From Collinsella sp. TM10-22 (GTDB taxonomy: Bacteria; Actinomycetota; Coriobacteriia; Coriobacteriales; Coriobacteriaceae), in contig NZ_QSOC01000002.1 in the NCBI RefSeq assembly GCF_003466125.1, forward strand, positions 273,582-337,581: a DNA stretch of 64,000 nt, in the 5' to 3' direction. Below, piece after piece: positions 26,372 to 35,545 of the stretch. Position numbers and translations under genes: made by a program. Within the stretch, counting starts at the first letter, position 1. Every line of letters begins with the position of its first letter. The notes under the pieces are model-generated. The model worked only from the letters and a program-made list of their open reading frames with translations, was not told the DNA's origin and made no database searches.

Positions 26372-26498
26372 GGGTAGTCTTTTTGGGACGGGGCTATTTT
26401 AGCTACCCTCCCTCTGCCCGTGATCTCGATGAGCCGCGAGTAAAATCAATCTTGCATGTAGGGGTAGCTAAAATAGCCCCGTCCCAAAAAGACTACCC
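26372..26498. repeat. Inverted pair of 37-bp repeats (REP-like)
   Basis: Perfect 37-bp arms at 26372-26408 and 26462-26498 contain GGGACGGGGCT and begin and end with GGGTAG...CTACCC. A 53-bp spacer separates them. A third single copy is at 59984-60020. Confidence 0.85.
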
Positions 26499-26505
26499 CT
26501 GACAC

Positions 26506-26544
26506 AAAGAACCCTGCAGCTTCACACGCGCTGCAGGGTTCTTT
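26506..26544. terminator. Bidirectional terminator between regulator and ridA
   Basis: Arms of 15 bp (AAAGAACCCTGCAGC and its complement) with a nine-base loop are flanked by A- and T-rich ends. The hairpin can serve both convergent genes. Confidence 0.8.
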
Positions 26545-26574
26545 TGCATGTCATGTCTTGTTTTCGCCAGCGCC

Positions 26575-26952
26575 TTAGAGAGCGGCGGCGACCTCGATCT
26601 CGACCAGACCGCCGGCCGGAAGGGCGGCAACCTGGAAGGCGCTGCGCGCGGGGAACGGGGTCTCGAACTTGGAGGCGTAAATCTCGTTCACGGCGGCAAA
26701 GTCGGCAATATCGGCCAGGTAGACCGTCGTCTTGACAACATCGGCAAACGTGGCGCCGGCAGCGGTCAGCAGGGCCTCGACGTTAGCAAGGGACTGCTTA
26801 GCCTGGGCCTCGACGCCCTCAGGCATCTTGCCGGTTGCGGGATCGATGCCCAGCTGGCCGGACAGGAACACCATGTTGCCGGTCTGGATGCCGGGGGAAT
26901 ACGGGCCGATGGCTGCGGGTGCGTTATCGGAAGAAACGACGGTCTTGCTCAT
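26575..26952 (-). CDS. ridA: RidA-family reactive intermediate/imine deaminase
   Basis: This 125-residue member of the Rid (YjgF/TdcF) family carries the signature VFLSGQLGIDP and a C-terminal FPARSAFQVAALP with the conserved Arg that binds the substrate carboxylate. Family members deaminate reactive enamine/imine products of PLP enzymes such as threonine dehydratase. The start ATG 26952 has AAGGAG upstream; a longer open frame to 27105 has no ribosome binding site. A 12-bp inverted repeat (26985-27030) lies in the mRNA leader. It is a single gene, convergent with the YheO regulator. Confidence 0.92.
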   Translation of the reverse strand: MSKTVVSSDNAPAAIGPYSPGIQTGNMVFLSGQLGIDPATGKMPEGVEAQAKQSLANVEALLTAAGATFADVVKTTVYLADIADFAAVNEIYASKFETPFPARSAFQVAALPAGGLVEIEVAAAL

Positions 26953-27210
26953 GTTTTTCTCCTTACAAGTAAAAGGGAACGGGAGCGCGGCATTCATACC
27001 GGGAGGCACAGTTCGGTCTGAATGCCGCGCTTGATTGGGATAGTACTCAAGGTTTCCGCGCGATGCAAGATAATTATCAAGTTGCAAGAATATTTTATCG
27101 CCCAACGGTTTCCCCGGACCGCCGAACGGCTCTCCACGGGGTCAGCCAGCCCAAGCTGCTGAAGACTTTATCCCGCTTGGAGCACGGGCATCGTCCATCG
27201 CGACGGCGCC

Positions 27211-27220
27211 ACTATACTTT
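27211..27220 (+). promoter_or_regulatory. Possible -10 of U32 peptidase gene
   Basis: TATACT appears 35 bp before ATG 27251. The -35 is not clear. Confidence 0.35.
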
Positions 27221-27250
27221 TGAGTATCTGAGCATTTTGAAAGGCAGGAT

Positions 27251-29743
27251 ATGACCGCAACCGCCAGTCGAACCACCAACCGCAGGCCCGAGCTTTTGGC
27301 CCCCGCCGGAGGGCCCGAGCCCTTTGCCGCCGCACTCGCCGCCGGGGCAGACGCCATCTACTGCGGCATGGGCAGCTTCAACGCCCGCCGCAAGGCAACC
27401 AACTTTACCGATGAGGCCTTTGAGCAGGCCTGCCGCGCCGCGCACCTGGCCGGCTCGCGCGTCTACGTCACGGTCAACATCGTCATCAAGCAGTCCGAGA
27501 TGAGCGATGCGCTGCAGCTCATCCATCGCTGCTCCACGCTGGGCGCCGACGCCTTCATCATCCAGGACTGGGGCCTGTTCTTTGAGGTCAAGCGCACGAT
27601 GCCCGGCATCGAGACGCATATCTCGACCCAGGCGAACATCCACGACGACCGCGGAACCCGTTGGTGCCGCGAGCAGGGCGCCGACCGCGTAACCCTCTCG
27701 CGCGAGCTTTCCATCGACGAGATTGCCGCCATCCACGATGCCGCGCCCGATTTGGACCTTGAGGTCTTTAGCCATGGCGCCATCTGCTTTTGCTACTCGG
27801 GCCTGTGCCTGCTTTCAAGCTTTGCCATGGCGGGACGATCGGCCAACCGTGGCATGTGCGCCCAGCCCTGCCGCCTGCCCTACGAGCTGATCGACGAGAA
27901 CGGTCGCACGCTCTCCCCCGCCGGCCGCGAGCGTGCGCTATGCCCGCGTGACACCAACACCTCACAGCTTGTTCGCCGTCTGTATGACGCCGGCGCCGCG
28001 TCGCTCAAGCTCGAGGGCCGCATGAAGGCGCCCGATTACGTGTACTCCATCGTTGATGTGTATCGTCACGAAATTGACGACATGCTATCCGGAGCCACCG
28101 TTGCCGAGGATGAGGAAGCCGCCCGTCAGCGCCAGCTCAAGCGCTGCTTCAACCGCGACTTTACGCACGCCTATCAGGACGGTACCTCGGGCGACGAGAT
28201 GATGAGCTATGAGCGTTCCAACAACCGCGGCCAGATCGTGGGCACGGTGCTGGGCAGCCGCTCGGCCAACCGCGATGTGCGCGGCCTCAAGCCCGACGAC
28301 CGCCGTCGCCGCGCCGCCATCGCCCGCATTGAGCTGTTTGAGCCCGTGGGCAAGGGCGACCTGCTGGAGCTTCGCCACGATAACGAGTTTGACCAGTTCC
28401 TGACCACCATCGCCGCCGATGATGCCGCCGCCGGTGACATCATCGAGTGCCGCGTGCCCCGCAGCATGCCCGAGGGCTGCCGCGTGCGCGTCATCCGCAG
28501 CCAGCGCGCCATCGATGCCGCCGGCGCCGCGCTCAAGCGCGACGTGCTGCGCCGCCGCGCCGTAGACGTGTCCGTTGTGGCGCGTTTGGGCGATCCGTTT
28601 ACTCTCACACTCACCTGCTGTGACGACCCTTCGCTTACGGCAACAGCCACGGGCTTTACCGTCGAGGCTGCCAAGACCCGCGCCGTCGAGGCATCCGATC
28701 TGGTTGAGCACGTCGGGCGCATGGGGTCCTCGCCCTTTGAGGCTGCGAGCTTTGATGTGGCACTCGACGCCGGTTGCGGCATGGGCTTCTCCGCCGTGCA
28801 CAAGGTGCGCGCCGCCGCCTGCAAGGCACTGGAAGAGGCCATTCTGGCGCCGTACGAAGAGCGCGCGAGAACGCTCGAGTTGCCGGTGCTCGACAAATGC
28901 ACGCGCCCCGCGCCCGAGCATTACCGCGATGAGCCGCAGATCTGCGCCGCCGTCACCTCGCTCGAAGCAGCCGAGGCCGCCCGTACCGAGGGCGCCACGC
29001 GCATCTACATGACCACCGATGCGCTCGAGGCCGCCGCGCTCTCCCCCGCCGACGCATTTGAGCAGGGCATCGTGCCCATACTCGACGAGGTCTGTCGCGC
29101 CATCGACCACGAGCGCGTCGATCCCTGGATCAATGCCGGAGCCACCGTCGCCGTCGGCAATATCTCCGAGCTCGCCGTAGCCGCGCAGGCCGGCGCCACG
29201 GCGGAGGTCCGCTCTTGCCTGCCGGTGCACAATACGCCCTGCATGGAGGCGCTTGCAGAGCGCGGAGCCGATGCGTTTTGGCTCTCGCCCGAGATCACGC
29301 TCGACGAGATTGTCTCGCTCGGCGCCGCCGCGCCCGCGGCTCTGGGCATCACCGTCTTTGGCCGCCCGCGCGTCATGACAAGCGAGCATTGCATTCTGCA
29401 GGTTGCCAACGGCTGCATCCACGATTGTGCCAACTGCCGCCTGCGTGCCCGCAAGCTCTCGCTCAAGAATATCGATGGCAAGGTCATGCCGGTGCGCACC
29501 GATATCCATGGCCGCTCGCGCCTGTACGACGCCTACCCCATCGACCTCACGCCGCAGGTTCCGCAGCTGCTCGATGCCGGCGTCCGTCGTCTCATGGTGG
29601 ACGGCACACTGCTCGAGGCCGATGAGATTGGCCGTGCCGTCGCTCGAACCCGCCGCGCCGTCGAGGCCGCGAAAGCCGGCCGCAAGCCCGCCGCCCGCCT
29701 GCGCGGTGCCACCTCGGGCTGTATGTTTGTGGGAATTAGCTAA
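27251..29743 (+). CDS. U32-family peptidase-like protein (RlhA/YdcP type)
   Basis: This 830-residue protein starts with the U32 TIM-barrel (ELLAPAGGPEPFAAALAAGADAIYCG). It holds the family signature SHGAICFCYSGLCLLSSFA...GRSANRGMCAQPCR around residues 175-210 and a DUF3656-like middle part. A second barrel-like half with a CIHDCANCRLR cysteine cluster ends the protein. E. coli RlhA hydroxylates C2501 of 23S rRNA and other relatives act on tRNA, so an rRNA or tRNA hydroxylase is likelier than a peptidase. AAAGGCAGG precedes the ATG. The next gene (RluA-type pseudouridine synthase) is 15 bp away, so the two probably form an RNA-modification operon. Confidence 0.9.
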   Translation: MTATASRTTNRRPELLAPAGGPEPFAAALAAGADAIYCGMGSFNARRKATNFTDEAFEQACRAAHLAGSRVYVTVNIVIKQSEMSDALQLIHRCSTLGADAFIIQDWGLFFEVKRTMPGIETHISTQANIHDDRGTRWCREQGADRVTLSRELSIDEIAAIHDAAPDLDLEVFSHGAICFCYSGLCLLSSFAMAGRSANRGMCAQPCRLPYELIDENGRTLSPAGRERALCPRDTNTSQLVRRLYDAGAASLKLEGRMKAPDYVYSIVDVYRHEIDDMLSGATVAEDEEAARQRQLKRCFNRDFTHAYQDGTSGDEMMSYERSNNRGQIVGTVLGSRSANRDVRGLKPDDRRRRAAIARIELFEPVGKGDLLELRHDNEFDQFLTTIAADDAAAGDIIECRVPRSMPEGCRVRVIRSQRAIDAAGAALKRDVLRRRAVDVSVVARLGDPFTLTLTCCDDPSLTATATGFTVEAAKTRAVEASDLVEHVGRMGSSPFEAASFDVALDAGCGMGFSAVHKVRAAACKALEEAILAPYEERARTLELPVLDKCTRPAPEHYRDEPQICAAVTSLEAAEAARTEGATRIYMTTDALEAAALSPADAFEQGIVPILDEVCRAIDHERVDPWINAGATVAVGNISELAVAAQAGATAEVRSCLPVHNTPCMEALAERGADAFWLSPEITLDEIVSLGAAAPAALGITVFGRPRVMTSEHCILQVANGCIHDCANCRLRARKLSLKNIDGKVMPVRTDIHGRSRLYDAYPIDLTPQVPQLLDAGVRRLMVDGTLLEADEIGRAVARTRRAVEAAKAGRKPAARLRGATSGCMFVGIS

Positions 29744-29758
29744 CCGAAAGGCTTACAC

Positions 29759-30418
29759 GTGAACGAAGAACCTCAAGTCCTCTACTGCGACGCCTGGCTC
29801 ATGGCTATCGACAAACCCACCGGCATGATCGTCCACGGCGATGGCACCGGCGAGCGCACACTTACCGACTACGCCAGCGACCTTTTGCTGGCGATGGGCG
29901 ACGGTTTTGCCGCGACCGACATGCAGCCGCTCAACCGCCTGGACCGTAACACCACCGGCGTGGTGCTGTTCTCGCTCGACAAGCAGACGCAGCCCGTCTT
30001 TGACCAAATGGTGATCGACCACGCGTTCGAAAAGCACTATCTGGCACTCGCCGAGGGCAAAATCGACTGGAACGAAAAGCTCATCGACAAGCCAATCGCC
30101 CGCGACCGCCACGACAGCCGAAAGATGCGCGTCGGCGCCAGCGGCAAGCCATCACAGACGCGCGTGAAGGTGCTCAAGCGCCTTAAGAGCCGCCGTGGCC
30201 TGCCCACGCGCTCGTATATCGATGTTGAGTTGCTCACCGGACGCAAGCACCAAATCCGCGTGCACCTGGCCAGCGAGCGTCATCCCCTGGTTGGCGACGA
30301 CCTGTACGGAACGCCGCGCCCCTGCGGCCTGATGCTCCACGCCCACAGCGTGTCCTTCACGCATCCCGTAACCGGCGAGCACATCCACATCGAAGCCCCC
30401 TGCCCCTGGGAGCCCTAA
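29759..30418 (+). CDS. RluA-family pseudouridine synthase
   Basis: This 219-residue catalytic domain of the RluA/RsuA group lacks an S4 domain. The catalytic Asp62 lies in LNRLDRNTTG (consensus HRLDxxTSG), followed by the ARDRHDSRKMRV and LLTGRKHQIRVHLA motifs of the active-site cleft. It isomerises uridine to pseudouridine in rRNA or tRNA; the specific site cannot be told. A GTG start is used. It sits 15 bp after the U32 gene and is followed by a terminator, so the two are likely co-transcribed. Confidence 0.92.
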   Translation: MNEEPQVLYCDAWLMAIDKPTGMIVHGDGTGERTLTDYASDLLLAMGDGFAATDMQPLNRLDRNTTGVVLFSLDKQTQPVFDQMVIDHAFEKHYLALAEGKIDWNEKLIDKPIARDRHDSRKMRVGASGKPSQTRVKVLKRLKSRRGLPTRSYIDVELLTGRKHQIRVHLASERHPLVGDDLYGTPRPCGLMLHAHSVSFTHPVTGEHIHIEAPCPWEP

Positions 30419-30456
30419 ACCACCACAATGGGGACAGGCACCTTTGTGGTGGTTTT
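30419..30456 (+). terminator. Terminator after pseudouridine synthase
   Basis: ACCACCACAA/TTGTGGTGGT arms (30419-30428, 30444-30453) with a loop containing GGGGACAGGCACC are followed by TTTTGCC. Confidence 0.75.
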
Positions 30457-30487
30457 GCCGCAATGGCTCAGCCGCGGTCCCAAAACG

Positions 30488-30705
30488 TCTCGATCTGTAA
30501 CAGTTAGAAACCGTTTTCCGGTCTATCTGTTATAGATTGAGACATTCAAATCCCCCTTAAGGGGAAATCTCAATCTGTAACAGTAACTCGGCAAAATCGG
30601 TCCCAGATGTTACAGATTGAGACAAAGGGACGGCGCGGTTCGGAAGTATCTCGATCTATAACACCTGGCCCACTTTTAACGGTCTAGTTGTTACAGACTT
30701 AGACA
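30488..30705. repeat. Three 57-bp hairpin repeats, about 80-bp period
   Basis: Units at 30488-30544, 30568-30624 and 30649-30705 each start TCTC(A/G)ATCT(G/A)TAACA and end with a near-complement (TGTTA(T/C)AGA(T/C)T(G/T)AGACA). The 20-odd-base middle varies between units. Between units 1 and 2 lies CCCCTTAAGGGG. No ORF crosses them; they fill the intergenic space between convergent genes. Confidence 0.85.
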
Positions 30706-30719
30706 AACCGGTAGACAAC

Positions 30720-30756
30720 AAAAGCGGCAACGCCCGTAATGGACGTAGCCGCTTTT
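30720..30756 (-). terminator. Terminator of DeoR gene
   Basis: AAAGCGGC/GCCGCTTT arms (30721-30728, 30748-30755) on the minus strand are followed by a T-run. Confidence 0.7.
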
Positions 30757-30795
30757 CTATTGAGAAAACTAAATGGTTTTGGCCTTGTCCCGTCG

Positions 30796-31542
30796 CTAGA
30801 CCGTTATGACGTTATCCATTGCCTGGTACTTGGCGGGGACCTCGCCTGCGGTAATAATCGTTACGTCGCGGAAGTCCGCGAACTTGACGGGCGCCACCAT
30901 GCCAAATTTGCTGGCGTCCGAGATTACGAAGCGTTTGGCCGTATGGCGCATCGAGATGCGCTTTACTTGCGCTTCCTCGATATCGGGCGCCGTGAAGCCC
31001 TGCTCGGCGGCAATGCCGTTAGAACCCCAAAAGCCACAATTGAAGTTGTAGCGGTCTAGGGTTGCCAAGGCATCGGGGCCAACGAGCGCCTCGGTCTCGG
31101 GTTTGAGCTCGCCACCCAACACCACGGTGCGCATGCCGCGCAAAGCGAGGTGCTGAGCGTGAAGCACGGAATCGGTCACATAGGTGACATCTTCAAGGTG
31201 TGGAAGATGCTCGATGAGCTTGAGGGTCGTGGAGCCCGAGTCGATGTATACAAAGCTCTCGGGTTCCACAAGCGCCGCCGCACGGGCGCAGATACGCTCC
31301 TTGTCGTCGTTATGGAGATCACTGCGCTCATTAAGCGTTAGGTCGCGCGTCACATGCGCGCGTTCAAGACTCGTCGCTCCACCGTGGACCTTGGCGATGC
31401 GGTGCGCTCGATCGAGCGTCTGCAGGTCGCGCCGAATGGTAGACGCCGTCACGCCTAGGGCCTCAGCAAGCTCCGGAACGGTAACCGAGCCGGCCTGCTG
31501 CACCATTGATACAATCGCATTGAGCCTATCTTCCGCAAGCAT
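30796..31542 (-). CDS. DeoR/GlpR-family transcriptional regulator
   Basis: This 248-residue regulator has a DeoR helix-turn-helix at about residues 18-56 (TVPELAEALGVTASTIRRDLQTLDR). A DeoR C-terminal sugar-phosphate sensing domain contains YIDSGSTT, TDSVLHA, LGGELKPET and DASKFG. It is the second gene of an operon with the Gfo/Idh oxidoreductase, starting four bases after that gene's stop with GAGGAGGAG as ribosome binding site. It probably represses this operon in response to a sugar phosphate. Candidate operator sequences lie upstream of the oxidoreductase (inverted TGTGTGCGT/ACGCACACA). Confidence 0.93.
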   Translation of the reverse strand: MLAEDRLNAIVSMVQQAGSVTVPELAEALGVTASTIRRDLQTLDRAHRIAKVHGGATSLERAHVTRDLTLNERSDLHNDDKERICARAAALVEPESFVYIDSGSTTLKLIEHLPHLEDVTYVTDSVLHAQHLALRGMRTVVLGGELKPETEALVGPDALATLDRYNFNCGFWGSNGIAAEQGFTAPDIEEAQVKRISMRHTAKRFVISDASKFGMVAPVKFADFRDVTIITAGEVPAKYQAMDNVITV

Positions 31543-31545
31543 CGT

Positions 31546-32625
31546 TTACTCCTCCTCGGGGTACACGACTCCCCAGTCGGCGCGAAGCTTGGTCATAAGC
31601 TCCATAACATCAGAAGCATAATCCAGCAGCTCGCGCTTGGAGTCGTCGCCGGCAACGGCCTTCTCAAGATCGGCCATCTCATAGCACAGGGCGTAAGCCT
31701 CGGTACCCACGACAACGTCCTCACGATGACCGTCCGCGGTCCACACAATCGTCGCGTGATCGGCGCGCGGATACTCGTTTATCTCGATATAGCACTTGTC
31801 AAAGCTGATAACCGAGCGCTTGGGCTGCTTGGAGTGGAGCGTAAGGCTCACAACACCCAGCTGCTGTTCGGCATTACGGCAGACGATGCCGCCCGCAACG
31901 TCGACACCGGTCTCACAGGTATTGCCCAGCGAGACAACCTCAGCAGGCTGGCTCGCCATAAAGAGGCGCATGACGGACAGAGCATACACGCCAATATCGA
32001 GCATGGCGCCGCCGGCAAGACTACGGTTGTAGAAGCGGTTGGTCAGGTCGCCGTACTCCTTATAGCTACCAAAGTTGAGCTGGGCGAGGTTCATGCGGCC
32101 AAAGTCGCCCGCTTCCATGCGACGGTGGAGCTCCTGATACAGCGGCATGTGCAGCACTGTAGTGGCGTCCATAAGGACCACGTTGTGCTCGTCGGCGATG
32201 GCGCGGGCCTCGTCAAGCTCGGCAGAGTTGAGGGTAATGGCCTTTTCGCAGAGGACATGCTTGCCAGCTGCCAGAGCGGCGCGCAGATAAGTGATGTGCG
32301 TGTTATGCGGCGTGGTGATATAGACAGCATCGATGTCAGGATCGGCATAGAGGTCCTCGACCGTGTCATAGACCTTCTCAACGCCATACTGCTCGGCAAA
32401 AGCCTGAGCCTTGGAATGAGTGCGATTTGCAACACCCGCAAGCTTGCGGCCAGCGAGGGCGAGAGACTGGGCCATCTGGTTGGCGATAACACCGCAGCCG
32501 ATCACGGCCCAGCGAAGCTCGGGAGCCGTAAAGACATCATCGGGGAACGGCTTGTCCTGAACCGAAGCGAACGCTGCCTTTGCTGCTGCCGCAGCATCGA
32601 GCGGAGCCTGTTTGGAATCTGCCAT
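31546..32625 (-). CDS. Gfo/Idh/MocA-family oxidoreductase
   Basis: This 359-residue NAD(P)-dependent sugar or inositol dehydrogenase-type enzyme has an unusual 35-residue Ala-rich N-terminal extension. The Rossmann motif VIGCGVIANQMAQSL follows. The usual EKP triad is EKA (VLCEKAITLN), which keeps the Lys. A GGAMLDIGVYAL motif begins the C-terminal half. AGGAGG precedes ATG 32625. The DeoR gene just downstream indicates carbohydrate control. The substrate is not determined. Confidence 0.9.
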   Translation of the reverse strand: MADSKQAPLDAAAAAKAAFASVQDKPFPDDVFTAPELRWAVIGCGVIANQMAQSLALAGRKLAGVANRTHSKAQAFAEQYGVEKVYDTVEDLYADPDIDAVYITTPHNTHITYLRAALAAGKHVLCEKAITLNSAELDEARAIADEHNVVLMDATTVLHMPLYQELHRRMEAGDFGRMNLAQLNFGSYKEYGDLTNRFYNRSLAGGAMLDIGVYALSVMRLFMASQPAEVVSLGNTCETGVDVAGGIVCRNAEQQLGVVSLTLHSKQPKRSVISFDKCYIEINEYPRADHATIVWTADGHREDVVVGTEAYALCYEMADLEKAVAGDDSKRELLDYASDVMELMTKLRADWGVVYPEEE

Positions 32626-33033
32626 ATGTGCCTCCTACGTCGTGAAAAGTCTCTTATTTCTGACAGCTCTATATTCGCACGAATTCGCGCATGTGTGCGT
32701 ACTTCTGCGTATATTACCGCCAAATTGTCATAATTCAGCCGCAAACGGCGCATGTACACGCAAGGTCACGTAATTTTACGCACACAAATACACACAAATG
32801 CGCAGTCGTCATTGCACAGAGACGGGGAATTCTGCTTAGAACTCGAAAGACAGGATGATCCGCTTCGCTTCGTCGAACATGGCGCACTACAGCTCTAAGG
32901 ATCGTCCCAAACTGCCGACAGAAAAGGAACGTCCCCAGGTGCCGGTCTTTCAATGGCCACTCTAACGGCACTCATTTATGTCCAATCATTTATGTCTGTC
33001 CCCAATGAGTATCCCCAATGAGTAGGCATAGAA
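32626..33033. promoter_or_regulatory. Upstream region of Gfo/DeoR operon plus REP-like fragments
   Basis: The left part has repeated TGTGTGCGT, TGCGTA and ACGCACACA sequences (about 32690-32800) that may be DeoR operators. The right part has a GGAACGTCCCCAGGTGCC fragment (32928-32945) and two copies of CCCCAATGAGTA near 33000-33024, a dispersed-repeat style. No gene is seen. Confidence 0.4.
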
Positions 33034-33067
33034 AAAGGCCCGGGTGCCGTGGGGCATCCGGACCTTT
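33034..33067 (-). terminator. Terminator after rplX
   Basis: 15-bp arms (33034-33048, 33053-33067) with a four-base loop are followed by a T-run on the minus strand. It ends the ribosomal protein operon immediately after rplX. Confidence 0.85.
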
Positions 33068-33093
33068 GCTAGCAACTTGATGTTGCGGGCAGC

Positions 33094-33399
33094 TTAGAAC
33101 TTGTGGCCGCACTTCTTGCAGACGCGCAGCTTGTTCTTGCCGTCCTTCTCGTGACCGACGCGGGTAACCTTACCACACTCGGGGCAAACGAGATTGACGT
33201 TGGAGGCGTCGATGGGAGCCTCCTGCGAAACGATGCCGCCCTGCTGGTTGGCAGCGTTGGGCTTGACGGCCTTCTTGACGACCGAAACGCCCTCGACAAC
33301 GACCTTGTTCTCGGCGGGGAGAGCACGCAGGATAACGCCCTGCTTGCCGCGATCCTTACCAGAGAGAACCTGGACCTTATCGCCCTTCTTGATATACAT
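33094..33399 (-). CDS. rplX: 50S ribosomal protein L24
   Basis: This 101-residue L24 has an N-terminal KOW motif ([20 protein letters not shown]) and a C-terminal CPECG...CKKCG zinc-ribbon-like ending, which is present in some bacterial L24. It binds 23S rRNA early in assembly. It is the last gene before a strong terminator. In most bacteria rplE and the rest of the spc operon follow; here they do not. Confidence 0.97.
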   Translation of the reverse strand: MYIKKGDKVQVLSGKDRGKQGVILRALPAENKVVVEGVSVVKKAVKPNAANQQGGIVSQEAPIDASNVNLVCPECGKVTRVGHEKDGKNKLRVCKKCGHKF

Positions 33400-33412
33400 A
33401 TATCTCCCCTAA

Positions 33413-33781
33413 CTACAGGGTCTCGGGAGCGAGCGAGACGATCTTCATGTACTTCTTGTCACGAAGCTCGCGAGCGACGGGCCCGAAGATACGGGTGCCG
33501 ACGGGCGAACCATCGTTGTTGATGACGACGCAGGCGTTGTCATCAAAGCGAATGTAGGAGCCATCCTTGCGGCGGATCTCCTTAACGGTGCGAACGACGA
33601 CGCAACGGACAACGTCCTTCTTCTTGACGTTGGCGCCAGGGGTAGCCTCCTGGACAGCACCGATGAACACATCGCCGATGCCTGCATAACGACGCTTGGA
33701 ACCGCCAAGCACCTTGATGCAGCGAATCTTGCGAGCGCCGGAGTTGTCGGCGACGTTCAGCATGGTTTGCATCTGAATCAT
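33413..33781 (-). CDS. rplN: 50S ribosomal protein L14
   Basis: This 122-residue L14 starts [19 protein letters not shown] and retains the [12 protein letters not shown] end. It is one of the most conserved proteins of the large subunit, contacting S12/h14 at the interface. It lies 13 bp upstream of rplX and shares its transcript. The preceding 118-bp gap to rpsQ holds a hairpin around GTATGC/GCATAC (33841-33860). Confidence 0.97.
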   Translation of the reverse strand: MIQMQTMLNVADNSGARKIRCIKVLGGSKRRYAGIGDVFIGAVQEATPGANVKKKDVVRCVVVRTVKEIRRKDGSYIRFDDNACVVINNDGSPVGTRIFGPVARELRDKKYMKIVSLAPETL

Positions 33782-33899
33782 GGTAGATGTTCCTCCGAAC
33801 TAAGAACCGAAGAGAGGTGCGCAGCCTTTATACGGCCCGTGGTATGCAAGCCAGGCATACGCACATCTTCGGAAACGTACAAGTCGTAAGAGCGACTGC

Positions 33900-34160
33900 T
33901 TATTTAGCGCGCTCGACGACCTCGATGAGGCGCCAACGCTTCATCTTGGACATAGGACGGGTCTCCATAACGCGGACGGTGTCGCCCACGCCAGCCGTGC
34001 ACTCCTCGTCATGAGCGTGCAGCTTCTTGGAGGTGGTCATCATCTTGCCGTACTTGGGGTGACGCTTGCGCTCGGTGATGGTGACGACGATGGTCTTGGC
34101 ACCGGAGACAGAGGTAACGACACCCGTACGGACCTTACGCGTGTTACGCGAATCAGTCAT
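33900..34160 (-). CDS. rpsQ: 30S ribosomal protein S17
   Basis: This 86-residue S17 begins MTDSRNTRKVRTGVVTSVSGAKTIVVTI, has the family KTKKL-like region (MMTTSKKLHAHDEE) and ends with the MSKMKRW segment. It is a primary 16S rRNA-binding protein. It sits 16 bp after rpmC. Confidence 0.97.
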   Translation of the reverse strand: MTDSRNTRKVRTGVVTSVSGAKTIVVTITERKRHPKYGKMMTTSKKLHAHDEECTAGVGDTVRVMETRPMSKMKRWRLIEVVERAK

Positions 34161-34176
34161 GTTCTCTCCTTAGGTC

Positions 34177-34392
34177 CTACTCGGCGACAGCGGACTTCTC
34201 CGCTGCGATCTCGCGGGCACGCTGCTCCGTGAGGACACGAGCAATGTCCTTCTTCACGGTGTTAACGCGAGCGGTGTTGTCCAGCTGGCTGGTGGCCATC
34301 TGGAAACGAAGGTTAAAGAGCTCGGCGCGCATTTCCTTCAGCTTCTCAACGAGCTGAGCGTCCGAGAGCTCACGAATCTCTGCGGGCTTCAT
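34177..34392 (-). CDS. rpmC: 50S ribosomal protein L29
   Basis: This 71-residue, helical L29 (ELSDAQLVEKLKEMRAELFNLRFQ) carries the classical LFNLRFQ motif. It is part of the exit-tunnel rim, where chaperones dock. It overlaps the end of rplP by one base. Confidence 0.96.
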   Translation of the reverse strand: MKPAEIRELSDAQLVEKLKEMRAELFNLRFQMATSQLDNTARVNTVKKDIARVLTEQRAREIAAEKSAVAE

Positions 34393-34829
34393 TAGTTCTC
34401 CTCCTCGGCCGTCTCTTTAGCGGCAGGCTTAGCGACGATCTTGGTCTTGATGGGGAGCTTGTGCTGCGCCAGACGCAGGGCCTCGCGAGCGACCTCCTCG
34501 GGCACGCCCTTGACCTCGAACATAATGCGGCCGGGCTTGACGACGGCCACCCACTCCTCGGGGTTACCCTTACCGGAGCCCATGCGGGTCTCCGCAGGCT
34601 TCTTGGTGATGGGCTTATCGGGGAAGATCGTGATGTAGACACGACCGCCACGCTTCATGTAGCGGGTCATGGCAATACGAGCGGCCTCGATCTGACGGTT
34701 GGTAATCCAATGGGCCTCGAGAGCCTGGATACCAAACTCGCCGAAATGCAGCTCGGTATTACCCTTGGCCTGGCCCTTCATGGAGCCACGCTGCACCTTG
34801 CGGTGAAGAATACGCTTAGGGGCAAGCAC
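34392..34829 (-). CDS. rplP: 50S ribosomal protein L16
   Basis: This 145-residue L16 has [28 protein letters not shown] and the [10 protein letters not shown] loop near the peptidyl transferase centre. A short acidic tail ends the protein. Its start abuts the rpsC stop, which suggests coupled translation. Confidence 0.97.
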   Translation of the reverse strand: MLAPKRILHRKVQRGSMKGQAKGNTELHFGEFGIQALEAHWITNRQIEAARIAMTRYMKRGGRVYITIFPDKPITKKPAETRMGSGKGNPEEWVAVVKPGRIMFEVKGVPEEVAREALRLAQHKLPIKTKIVAKPAAKETAEEEN

Positions 34830-35539
34830 TACTGACCCCTCCTCTCGGAGTTACGACGACGAGGACGGGAAGAGCCCTCGAGTGCAGGGTTGGGAACAGG
34901 CTGGCCCGGGAGCTTCTCGCCCAGGTAGATCCAGACCTTCACGCCGCAAGCGCCCATGGTGGTGCTGGCGACAGCCGTGCCGTAGTCAATCTTGGCACGG
35001 AGGGTGTGCAGAGGCACGCGACCCTCACGGTACCACTCACGACGACCCATCTCGGCACCGCCGAGACGACCGGAGCACTGGATACGGATGCCCTTGGCGC
35101 CGGCCTTGCGCGCGGACTGGACAGCCTTGCGCATAGCGCGACGGAAGGCAACGCGGCCCTCGAGCTGCTCGGCGATAGACTGAGCAACGAGGTTGGCGTC
35201 GAGCTCGGGGCGCTTGATCTCGACAACGTCGACGGAGAGCTGGCCCTTGGAGACGCCAGCGACCTTCTCGAGCTCGGTGCGGAGGGTATCGATCTCGGCA
35301 CCCTTCTTACCGATGACAACGCCGGGGCGAGCGGTGAGGATGATGACCTTCACCTTGTCGCCAGCGCGCTCGATCTCGACGCGGGAGACAGCTGCGCGGG
35401 AAAGACGCTTCTCGAGGTACTTGCGGATCTCGAGATCGTTACCGAGGGTCTTAGCGTAATCCTTCTCTGCGAACCAGCGGGAGCGCCAGTTCTCGGTAAT
35501 GCCAAGACGGAAGCCGGTGGGGTAGACTTTCTGACCCAT
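34829..35539 (-). CDS. rpsC: 30S ribosomal protein S3
   Basis: This 236-residue S3 has the KH domain loop ([13 protein letters not shown]) and the C-terminal [23 protein letters not shown] block that lines the mRNA entry site. A basic tail ([10 protein letters not shown]) ends the protein. Confidence 0.97.
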   Translation of the reverse strand: MGQKVYPTGFRLGITENWRSRWFAEKDYAKTLGNDLEIRKYLEKRLSRAAVSRVEIERAGDKVKVIILTARPGVVIGKKGAEIDTLRTELEKVAGVSKGQLSVDVVEIKRPELDANLVAQSIAEQLEGRVAFRRAMRKAVQSARKAGAKGIRIQCSGRLGGAEMGRREWYREGRVPLHTLRAKIDYGTAVASTTMGACGVKVWIYLGEKLPGQPVPNPALEGSSRPRRRNSERRGQ

Positions 35540-35545
35540 ACAGCT

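Noticed and set aside
30488..30705. 57-bp units as a CRISPR
   Set aside because: Only three units, and the variable part lies within each hairpin while the gaps also vary; no cas genes.
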